A stretch of 28,528 nt of DNA. It comes from a virus. This document shows positions 22,689 through 28,528 of this stretch, piece by piece (position 1 is the first letter of the stretch; every line of letters starts with the position of its first letter). The stretch is from IMG/VR virus record IMGVR_UViG_3300031963_000717, positions 1-28,528 of that record. One strand, 5' to 3'. The translations under genes were made by a program, and so were the position numbers. A model generated the notes under the pieces. It was not told where the DNA came from and did not search any database. It was given only the letters and a program-made list of their open reading frames with translations.

Positions 22689-24341
22689 TTATTGACCGGA
22701 GATAGTCTCCAATCCGTTCACAAATACTTTACCATAGAACTCACCTCTCACCATTTCTTTGGCGTAGCGGGTCATAACACCCTTACGAGGAGTAAAGTTC
22801 TTATAGTCATACACAAGTGGAGTCATAATTAATGGAATGTATGGAGCGTAAACAGCACCAGTTTCCAAGAATTGTGTTCCTTTGTAACCCATCAATACAA
22901 GGTTCTCTTGCATATATGGATTCTTATACACTTTGTAACGCTGAGCGAAAGAACCTACACGGGTTAAACCGAATGCGAATTCTCTCTCATCGCCAGTTCC
23001 ATCAGCTACATAGCCAGGAATTGATTCTAACACAGTTGCAACATCAGGAGATACTACTAAGAAGTTTGCACCACCACGCATTGTCTTAGCGTGAATTTGG
23101 TTAGAAACTCTTTGTAATACAGTTCCGAATGTAGCGAACCAAGTTCCCTGAATGTAAGCTTGTCCGGCCAAGGCAGAATCTTGTACGAATGAACTACCAT
23201 TCCAAACTTGTCCGATTTTTGCAGACCAGTAACCTGTAGTCAATGCGTTTTGAATTAACATATCCAAGATTTCAAAATCAATCTCTTGTGATACATATTC
23301 AGATAACATTGAAGTTAATTCTGCTTCTGCATCAATAGAGTGATATGCGTTCAAGTCCTGCGCAAATTCAGGTGTCCATTGTGCTTTCAACTTACGAGTC
23401 TTAGCAACAATCGGAACTGAACGCATCTCAATGTTCAATTCTGGGATATCAATATCCGTTTCAGGATTTGCAGCCATCTGAGTTTTGGTTGTTTCAAAAT
23501 CACCACGAGTTGAATCGGTTGGTTGTTTTTGGTATCTAACAACAACATTAGTTGAGCTTGATACACTTGCTAAAGAATCAACTTTACATAAGAAAGATAC
23601 ACTTGCATCGTTTGATGCTACCTGTGTAAATTGTGGGTAGAAAGTGCTGATATTAGAACCACTAATTGTAAATGCACGAACACCTTCCAAGTCAGGTCTT
23701 GACATAGAGCCAGTACCAATTGTGATTTTTAGAAATGTTCCACCCGCAGTTGATGCCGACCATGCGGTATCATAGTTGTAATCAGCCGCTGTGATAGATG
23801 CTGTTGCAAATTCTGTAGCCGATGGTGCTGCTGCTAATGTAGCAATAGTGTTTGTTGCAGAATCATTGATGGTGTAACCGAAGCGGCCAGCACCATATAG
23901 ACCACCTGAAGCCTGGTTAGCAGTTTCGGTGATACCAAATACTGAGTCAGCTTGTGAGTTTTTACCTGAACCAGTTGTGAAACCTGGCTGACCTGTTCCG
24001 TACTTAAAATCTAAGTAGAAAATAAGACCGGAAGGAAGGTTCATCGGTTGTACTGAAACGAACTCTTTCGCAGCGATTTCAGAGAAAATACGACGAACAA
24101 GCGGAAGAGCTACACCATTCCACTCTTCACCATTTGCACCAAACATATTGGTTGCAGTTGCTTCAGTTACTAATTGTTTTGCTTGGTTTTCCAAAAGTTG
24201 TGCCATATTGGAAATTTCAGTCTCATTAGAAATTCCTTCTAAAAGACCTGTTTTTTTCCACTTAGCAACTAAACCTTTGGCTTCTTTACGAAGCACTCTT
24301 TCAAATCCAGCGCTTTCGTTTAAAATGCTTTTTATATTCAT
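22689..24341 (-). CDS. gp23: Major capsid protein, T4 gp23-like
   Basis: The 550-residue protein (T4 gp23 is 521) has a charged helical propeptide of about 60 residues (MNIKSILNESAGFERVLRKE onward) and a maturation site QLVTE-ATATNMFG after E60, aligning with the FLTE-AEIGG site of T4 gp23. Then come PLVRRIFSEIAAKEFVSVQP, MNLPSGLIFYLDFKYG, RKLKAQWTPEFAQDLNAYHS, IDAEAELTSMLSEYVSQEI, GANFLVVSPDVATVLESIPG and YKVYKNPYMQENLVLMGYKG, and the end is YGKVFVNGLETISGQ, parallel to RRVYVKGI in T4. It forms the HK97-fold hexamers of the head. It follows the scaffold gene by 26 nt with an AAGGA site and is closed by a strong terminator. A Ser/Ala/Thr-rich region (about 140-260) probably corresponds to a surface insertion. 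Confidence 0.95.
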   Translation of the reverse strand: MNIKSILNESAGFERVLRKEAKGLVAKWKKTGLLEGISNETEISNMAQLLENQAKQLVTEATATNMFGANGEEWNGVALPLVRRIFSEIAAKEFVSVQPMNLPSGLIFYLDFKYGTGQPGFTTGSGKNSQADSVFGITETANQASGGLYGAGRFGYTINDSATNTIATLAAAPSATEFATASITAADYNYDTAWSASTAGGTFLKITIGTGSMSRPDLEGVRAFTISGSNISTFYPQFTQVASNDASVSFLCKVDSLASVSSSTNVVVRYQKQPTDSTRGDFETTKTQMAANPETDIDIPELNIEMRSVPIVAKTRKLKAQWTPEFAQDLNAYHSIDAEAELTSMLSEYVSQEIDFEILDMLIQNALTTGYWSAKIGQVWNGSSFVQDSALAGQAYIQGTWFATFGTVLQRVSNQIHAKTMRGGANFLVVSPDVATVLESIPGYVADGTGDEREFAFGLTRVGSFAQRYKVYKNPYMQENLVLMGYKGTQFLETGAVYAPYIPLIMTPLVYDYKNFTPRKGVMTRYAKEMVRGEFYGKVFVNGLETISGQ

Positions 24342-24367
24342 TTTTATCCTTTATTTTGGTTATACGA

Positions 24368-25504
24368 TTATTTTTTGATATTAGCGAGCTTTTGGAATCT
24401 TGCTGCCAATGAAGAACCTTCGGTAATGATACCAGCAGGCTTTGTTCCTTTAGTTGGTCTGGATGCAAATGATTCTTTTACAACTCTATTTTGTGTTTTT
24501 CTTGCAACATTAAGATTCTCACCCAATGTAGCGAAAACTAATTTTACTTCTCTCAAAGATGAAGCACGGTCAAAGTTTTCAACAACTTTAACTTTTTGCT
24601 TTTCATTCAAATCAAAGTTTCTGAAAAGTTTGTTAGTGTATAAAAGTTTTGCATTTAAAAGGTTTACCTCATTGATGGTATTCTTCAATGATTTGATAAC
24701 TTTATATGCTTCTTCTAAATCACTCTTCATTTCTTCAGCTTCTTCTTCGGTCATACCAGCAGTTTCTTCTTCTTCAGCAGGTACATCGCCATTCATTTCT
24801 CTAAGGGCTCTGATAACCTCATCCAAATTAACTTCTTCATCACCATCTTCTTCTTCTGCAACAAAATCACCTTCTTCAGAATATTCAGTACCACCAGTTA
24901 AATCGGCTACTTTGTTATCACCAGTTCCAATTGCAGAAGATTCCAATTCGGTTAATCTTTTACTGATTCTTTCACGAATTCTTTTTAATTCGGTAATTTC
25001 AGGATTTTCCATTTCTTCCTCTTCTTCAGTTGTCATGGTTTCATCTTCTTCACCACCCATTTCAGCTTCCAATTCTTTGATAATTGATTCTAAATCCAAA
25101 TCCGACATATCCTCTTCTTCACCACCCATTTCATCCTCATCATCTTCTTCTTCGGCTTCTTCACCACCCATAGTACCCATCATCATTTCATCTTCTTCTT
25201 CAGTTGTCATGGCTTCATCTTCTTCACCACCCATTTCATCTTCTTCAGTTGTCATGGTTTCATCTTCTTCACCTTCGTAGCCTTCACCATATCCTTCTTC
25301 AGTACCCATCATCATCTCATCTTCTTCGGTTGCAAGAGTTTCATCATCTTCTAACTCTTCGGCCAATTTGTGAGACAACATAGACTGTAGTCTTGGTGTG
25401 AATGCTTCCTCAAGGGCGATTTTTGCATTTGCTAAGGCAGTTTCTTTAACGGCTTTAGCGTCGGCGATTGCTTCTTTAAGCAAATCTTTTTTGCCTGTTT
25501 TCAT
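24368..25504 (-). CDS. gp22: Prohead core scaffold protein, T4 gp22-like
   Basis: The 378-residue protein has a basic N-terminal helix (MKTGKKDLLKEAIADAKAVK), a very acidic repetitive middle (about 50-175) rich in Glu, Asp, Met and Gly (EEDETMTTEEDEM units), and a helical C-terminal half (SLKNTINEVNLLNAKLLYTN, then LFRNFDLNEKQKVKVVENFD). This last part is the conserved core of scaffold proteins of T4-like environmental phages. Scaffolds of this type fill the prohead and are degraded by the prohead protease. Candidate cleavage sites of the hydrophobic-x-Glu type occur at LLKE11, LEE33, VVKE344 and IITE362. It lies directly before the capsid gene, as in T4. The start has TTTAGGAGATTAA upstream. 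Confidence 0.88.
   Translation of the reverse strand: MKTGKKDLLKEAIADAKAVKETALANAKIALEEAFTPRLQSMLSHKLAEELEDDETLATEEDEMMMGTEEGYGEGYEGEEDETMTTEEDEMGGEEDEAMTTEEEDEMMMGTMGGEEAEEEDDEDEMGGEEEDMSDLDLESIIKELEAEMGGEEDETMTTEEEEEMENPEITELKRIRERISKRLTELESSAIGTGDNKVADLTGGTEYSEEGDFVAEEEDGDEEVNLDEVIRALREMNGDVPAEEEETAGMTEEEAEEMKSDLEEAYKVIKSLKNTINEVNLLNAKLLYTNKLFRNFDLNEKQKVKVVENFDRASSLREVKLVFATLGENLNVARKTQNRVVKESFASRPTKGTKPAGIITEGSSLAARFQKLANIKK
25023..25273 (-). repeat. Imperfect tandem repeats in the acidic region of the scaffold gene
   Basis: The block CTTCAGTTGTCATGG(T/C)TTC (plus strand) occurs at about 25024, 25198 and 25243, the last two exactly 45 bp apart (15 codons). It encodes GGEEDE(T/A)MTTEEEDEM units. 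Surrounding sequence is low-complexity TTC/TTCTTC encoding Glu runs. Confidence 0.8.
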
Positions 25505-25530
25505 TTAATCTCCTAAATTTTTTGGAAAAA

Positions 25531-25550
25531 TAAGATTATTAAAAATCTTA
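25531..25550 (-). other. AT-rich hairpin in the leader of the scaffold/capsid transcript
   Basis: The minus strand has TAAGATT, a 6-nt loop, AATCTTA followed by TTTTTCC. It lies between the promoter-like element at 25606 and the scaffold start, inside a leader of about 100 nt. It could be an attenuator, an mRNA-stabilising hairpin or a weak terminator of the bS21 operon. A second possible pairing (GCCC with GGGC) occurs upstream of it. Nothing else is visible in this 140-base gap. Confidence 0.35.
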
Positions 25551-25605
25551 ATAAGTGTTATAATAATGTTAGCCCCACAATATAGTATTAGGGCATTAAT
25601 TTAAC

Positions 25606-25613
25606 AATAAATA
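25606..25613 (-). promoter_or_regulatory. Candidate late promoter element TATTTATT for scaffold and capsid
   Basis: The minus strand reads GTTAGTA-TATTTATT-GTTAAATT, 101 nt before the scaffold ATG and 31 nt past the bS21 stop. Confidence 0.4.
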
Positions 25614-25644
25614 TACTAACTTTTTTGAAAACATTAAAAAATTG

Positions 25645-25902
25645 TTATTTTTCTAAACTTTTTAAATATTGTTTTCTTTTTGCTAATTCTAATTGTTTTC
25701 TTTTTGAAATAGATTTAGGAACAAATTCGGTTCTTTCCCGTAATTCATCCATCATTCCACTATCTTTAACCATTTTTTTAAAAAGCCTCATTGCAGCATC
25801 TACATTGTTTTCTACTACTTTTACTGCAATTCCCCCACCGGGTTTATACATTAATTCTCTTCTGACTTTTTTCTTTTTTGGTCTTTCTTCGTTTTCACTC
25901 AT
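25645..25902 (-). CDS. rpsU: Phage-encoded ribosomal protein bS21 homologue
   Basis: The 85-residue protein has a 25-residue basic N-terminal extension (MSENEERPKKKKVRRELMYK) and then a bS21-like core: IAVKVVENNVDAAMRLFKKM, VKDSGMMDELRERTEFVPKS, ISKRKQLELAKRKQYLKSLE. This aligns with the ALRRFKR...AGVLxExRRREFYEKPxxxRKR core of bacterial bS21. In the ribosome bS21 sits on the 30S platform near the anti-Shine-Dalgarno end of 16S rRNA and helps initiation; phage copies are known and are thought to enter host ribosomes. It lies in the head operon, 20 nt after a 106-residue gene, and has no Shine-Dalgarno of its own, only an A-rich leader. The N-terminal extension is unlike the short host protein (usually about 60-70 residues). 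Confidence 0.88.
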   Translation of the reverse strand: MSENEERPKKKKVRRELMYKPGGGIAVKVVENNVDAAMRLFKKMVKDSGMMDELRERTEFVPKSISKRKQLELAKRKQYLKSLEK

Positions 25903-25922
25903 CGTAACTTTGTTTAAATTGT

Positions 25923-26243
25923 TTATTGTATAACTTCTAAGTTTTGAATGGATTCTTCTATTAATCCACCTTTTGTTCTTACTATTGCTGTTTTATTATT
26001 TATTTCCATCACAACCCCACCCACATTTTTACCTTTTACAAAAACAGGAGAACCAACTTCAACAGTTGGACCGGAGATGGTTACACTTTCAGATATATCA
26101 TCCAATACAACTTTAAATGCACGGATTGCTTTAGAAATACCCTGTTGTTGTTTTCTTGGTAACTTACCAATATCTTTTAGGTTATCTTTTATAAAATCTG
26201 AAAATTTTAAAGATATGTTTTGTATAATGTCAATTGCGGGCAT
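25923..26243 (-). CDS. Small protein with helix plus SH3/KOW-like barrel, unknown function
   Basis: The first half of this 106-residue protein is a positively charged amphipathic helical segment (MPAIDIIQNISLKFSDFIKD, then KLPRKQQQGISKAIRAFKVV). The second half is a compact beta segment with GSPVFVKGKNVGGVVMEINN followed by KTAIVRTKGGLIEESIQN; the pattern G-x-x-V-x-V-x-G-K-x-x-G-x-V-x-x-I resembles KOW or SH3-like nucleic acid-binding barrels. No named family is recognised. It sits between the 570-residue head protein (14 nt) and bS21 (20 nt). The basic helix and barrel could mean binding to DNA, RNA or the portal; this is inference. SD is AAGG, 9 nt upstream. Confidence 0.78.
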   Translation of the reverse strand: MPAIDIIQNISLKFSDFIKDNLKDIGKLPRKQQQGISKAIRAFKVVLDDISESVTISGPTVEVGSPVFVKGKNVGGVVMEINNKTAIVRTKGGLIEESIQNLEVIQ

Positions 26244-26257
26244 AATGTTTTACCTTT

Positions 26258-27970
26258 TTATTTTTTGTGTGATTGATATCCCTTACCCTTCATCCACCAA
26301 GCTAATGCGTATGGATTATCAACACCAGGTTCATCTTTCATTGCTTTCACAGTTCCTTCCCATCCTTCAGGTGCAACTTCGTTTGTTAGTTTCTTATTTT
26401 CCATAAATGGTTTAAATGCAGATGTAACTTTATCTATACTCATTCCATCAAATTTATTCTGCATCTTAACATCACCTGAATTGTATATTTTTAATAACTT
26501 TTCTGCGGTTTTCTTATCAACTTTGGTAGAACCAATACGAGAGGTTGAACCACTAGCTACCTGCTTTAATAAATCAGATAATCTAGCAGCTGCTTCATTT
26601 ACCGACTTTTTTTTTAAAAGAGTTGATAACTTCATTGATTCGTTAGCAAATTCTTCTGCATTCTTTTTATCGGTTGGGTCTACATCAGTTACTTTGTAAG
26701 TTTTTCCATCAACAGTAAAACTATCCTTACCTGCTGCTATTGCCTTTGCTCTTTCTGCTCCAAATTCGTTACCTTCAGTAACTTCCTCTTCTGGTGCGTG
26801 ATATGATTCCATTTTACTTTTAATTTTGGATGTAAGTGTACCTAATTGATTTTTGTCAACATTAAGAGCATCTACCACTTTTGCTAATAACTGAATTTTT
26901 TGGTTAAAATTAAGTTTCCCAGATTCAATTTTTTGAATTGCTAACATAAGTCTCTGCTCAATTGCTGCGGGGATTGTTGCTTTTGGTAGTTCTGCTGATA
27001 AATCTTCACTTATTTTATGACTTTCTTTAATAGAATACTTCATATGGGATGGCGCTGCACTTTGCAATGCTTTCATAGCAATTAACAAATCACCCTTACC
27101 TTTACCAGATAATACTTCGTGCTTCTCACCGGTCTTTTCGTTATGAACAATTACTTTTGCTTCGTTCACATTCTCTTTTAACTTTTTTGCTAAAACATCA
27201 TCAGTATAGTATTGGGTTCTGCCGCCACCTTGAAACTTATAGCTGTATTTATCTTCTTTTGGTAAATAATCAATTGATACCAATTTCATTTTTACAGGTT
27301 TTACCACCCCAGAACCATCACCACCAACTACCATAGTAGCACCAACTTTCATTAGTTTATCATTTGCTTCATTTACACTTTTTTTGTTTTTAAGGAATGA
27401 ACCCAATTTCATATTACTCATATTTTCTCCTACGAACTCTTCTGCGTTCTTTTTATCTTGTGCATCTACATCAGTTACTTTGAAACTTTTACCACCCACA
27501 TTAAAGGTGTCATCCCCAGATGCAATTGCTTTTGCTCTTTCTGCACCAAACTCATTACCTTCTTTGATTTCATAATATTTACCTAACACCTCACCAATCT
27601 CATCATACGATGATTCTAATCTTTGCTGAAGAGTTGATACTTCTTTAATTGTGCTTGAAAAAATCTTAAATGATTCATTCATTGATTTCATATGGCGATT
27701 AACAGTTACTTTGTCAAACCAATCACCAGTTTCTTTTAAGGTTAATTTCTCAGCGGTTTCTACAATATTTTTAATATTCTCATAGGCCTCCATCAAATTA
27801 CCATTGTGATAAATTGCTTCACCTATTTTTCTATAAGATGCTACAGCCTCAACAAAAGCACGCTTTTCATCAGGTGTCATTGTTGTATCATCCAAATCTT
27901 CCTCACCAATGTTTAATCTACGATAGTCTAAGTGTTGAGATTCTTTAAGTAAATTTAATAATGTTTTCAT
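26258..27970 (-). CDS. Probable head-internal protein with duplicated, protease-site-bounded modules
   Basis: The 570-residue protein is charged and lysine-rich throughout. It has a helical N-terminus (MKTLLNLLKESQHLDYRRLN) and two near-identical modules at 138-201 and 400-459 (GNEFGAERAKAIA, then KVTDVD, DKKNAEEF and KKSVNEA). Between them lie a beta segment (SIDYLPKEDKYSYKFQGGG) and a second beta/helix segment (AKVIVHNEKTGEKHEVLSGK). It ends GWEGTVKAMKDEPGVDNPYA followed by LAWWMKGKGYQSHKK, a tail I have seen on other phage proteins. Each module is bounded by hydrophobic-x-Glu/small sites (IKE137-G, VNE201-A, VNE270-A, VTE399-G, VNE459-A), like T4 gp21 prohead protease sites. It is followed by the 106-residue and bS21 genes and then the scaffold. 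No exact family is recognised. Confidence 0.8.
   Translation of the reverse strand: MKTLLNLLKESQHLDYRRLNIGEEDLDDTTMTPDEKRAFVEAVASYRKIGEAIYHNGNLMEAYENIKNIVETAEKLTLKETGDWFDKVTVNRHMKSMNESFKIFSSTIKEVSTLQQRLESSYDEIGEVLGKYYEIKEGNEFGAERAKAIASGDDTFNVGGKSFKVTDVDAQDKKNAEEFVGENMSNMKLGSFLKNKKSVNEANDKLMKVGATMVVGGDGSGVVKPVKMKLVSIDYLPKEDKYSYKFQGGGRTQYYTDDVLAKKLKENVNEAKVIVHNEKTGEKHEVLSGKGKGDLLIAMKALQSAAPSHMKYSIKESHKISEDLSAELPKATIPAAIEQRLMLAIQKIESGKLNFNQKIQLLAKVVDALNVDKNQLGTLTSKIKSKMESYHAPEEEVTEGNEFGAERAKAIAAGKDSFTVDGKTYKVTDVDPTDKKNAEEFANESMKLSTLLKKKSVNEAAARLSDLLKQVASGSTSRIGSTKVDKKTAEKLLKIYNSGDVKMQNKFDGMSIDKVTSAFKPFMENKKLTNEVAPEGWEGTVKAMKDEPGVDNPYALAWWMKGKGYQSHKK
26594..26773 (-). repeat. Second copy of the GNEFGAER...SVNEA module
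   Basis: Sixty codons (residues 400-459 of the 570-residue protein), paralogous to 27368..27559. Most of the length is identical or conservative at the protein level; DNA identity is lower because of synonymous changes. Confidence 0.9.
27368..27559 (-). repeat. First copy of the GNEFGAER...SVNEA module
   Basis: Sixty-four codons (residues 138-201), with a 4-residue longer linker before the SVNEA end than the second copy. It is separated from the other copy by about 200 unrelated residues. Confidence 0.9.
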
Positions 27971-27996
27971 TGTAGTGACCTTTTTTATTTCAGTTA

Positions 27997-28528
27997 TTAA
28001 TAAATATCTAATTTTCCATTATTAGATATGCGGGCAACTTTGATAAATGTAGATTTTTTTGCCGATTCTTTGATTACAACAATTCCATTCTCATCACCTC
28101 TTTTAGCAGTTTTAATACCACCCTCAATTGAATCTAATTTATGTCTTACTTTGTTTGAACCTTTTACATTACCATTTTTATCCGATGGAACTAATGTTGC
28201 CGAAAAATCATCCATATCCACAATTTTATAATATCGGCCACCTTCAATTCCTTTTAACATAGTAAATCCCTGTCCCAATATTACCGAACCTATTTTTAAG
28301 TCGGTTGGATATTTGGCTTCGTTTACTGATTCAGTTGTTATCTTTTTTGATTTAAAATATGCAATTACATCTTTACCAGTATCAAATGCTTTTTGACCTC
28401 TCCAAGAAGAATGATACATCCAATATGAATTGCTTCCATCTTCCCAATCAAAATCACCCGAAGATATTTCTCTACCATCATAGGTTAAATACCCAACACC
28501 TTGTTTAGAATAAAAACGATATTTACCA
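27997..28528 (-). CDS. Probable head-internal protein, 5' end off the right edge
   Basis: The frame is open to the window edge, giving 176 residues; an internal ATG at 28419 has no SD and lies inside a well-formed domain, so the real start is outside. The visible part has KYRFYSKQGVGYLTYDGREI, then YWMYHSSWRGQKAFDTGKDV, a likely protease site ITTESVNE-AKYPTD, a beta segment (LKIGSVILGQGFTMLKGIEG, YYKIVDMDDFSATLVPSD), and a second site IKE-SAKKSTF near the end. The SVNEA site is shared with the 570-residue protein 26 nt downstream, so the two probably undergo the same prohead processing. No family name can be given. Confidence 0.8.
   Translation of the reverse strand, partial: GKYRFYSKQGVGYLTYDGREISSGDFDWEDGSNSYWMYHSSWRGQKAFDTGKDVIAYFKSKKITTESVNEAKYPTDLKIGSVILGQGFTMLKGIEGGRYYKIVDMDDFSATLVPSDKNGNVKGSNKVRHKLDSIEGGIKTAKRGDENGIVVIKESAKKSTFIKVARISNNGKLDIY
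27999..28006 (-). promoter_or_regulatory. Candidate late promoter element TATTTATT overlapping a stop codon
   Basis: The minus strand reads TTAGA-TATTTATT-AATAAC, 28 nt before the ATG of the 570-residue gene. It overlaps the last codons (Asp-Ile-Tyr-stop) of the upstream gene, so part of the signal is constrained by coding. Confidence 0.35.

Noticed and set aside
24375-25280. 301-codon plus-strand ORF opposite the scaffold gene
   Set aside because: It is the antisense of the Glu-rich repeats and reads as Ser-rich low complexity; it has no ribosome site and no neighbours on that strand.
25948-26406. 152-codon plus-strand ORF
   Set aside because: Lies opposite two good minus-strand genes; no recognisable domain and no promoter or ribosome site.
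27997-28419. ATG at 28419 as the start of the right-edge gene
   Set aside because: The frame continues upstream to the window edge with sensible protein sequence and there is no ribosome site at this ATG.

Overview
The window is a late (virion) gene block of a tailed phage of the T4-like, contractile-tail type. It is AT-rich and compact, and every gene I accept lies on the minus strand, so transcription runs from the right edge to the left. The recognisable parts are a T4-type major capsid protein with its expected maturation cleavage site, an acidic prohead scaffold, a PhoH ATPase, gp13/14/15-like neck and tail-completion proteins, tail sheath, tail tube and a gp26-like baseplate protein. 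I see no integrase, repressor, tRNA, CRISPR array or replication gene. The host cannot be named from this sequence. Many genes have AGGAG/GGAG Shine-Dalgarno (SD) sequences, so the host should initiate at least partly by SD pairing. The fibre repeat style (GNVGIGT..P..LHVSG) is also common in Bacteroidota and in environmental phages.

Layout in the direction of transcription. (1) 28528-25645, head-internal proteins: a partial protein running off the right edge, a 570-residue protein with a duplicated module bounded by probable prohead-protease sites, a 106-residue protein, and a phage-encoded ribosomal protein bS21 homologue. (2) 25504-22689, scaffold and major capsid protein, closed by a strong intrinsic terminator. 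(3) 22590-21931, PhoH. (4) 21899-6898, about 15 kb of adhesin genes: a beta-sandwich structural protein, a collagen-motif fibre, several fibres that start with or carry the same repeat modules, three tandem LamG-like lectin proteins, an autocleaving S74 fibre and a 1355-residue giant fibre. (5) 6867-3579, neck and tail-completion genes. (6) 3515-1, sheath, tube, a terminator and a gp26-like baseplate protein truncated by the left edge.

The most interesting signals are as follows. First, twelve copies of TATTTAT(A/T) on the transcribed strand, each just upstream of a translation unit; this is the reverse complement of the T4 late promoter core TATAAATA. Second, a recurring hydrophobic-x-Glu/small-residue motif that divides the 570-residue head protein into repeated, apparently excisable modules. 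Third, the bS21 homologue embedded in the head operon with no SD of its own. Fourth, a modular adhesin cassette with DNA-level duplications between neighbouring genes.

Gene families were assigned by reading the translations; no database search was run. Intergenic gaps are all shorter than 300 bases, and those with visible content are described below.
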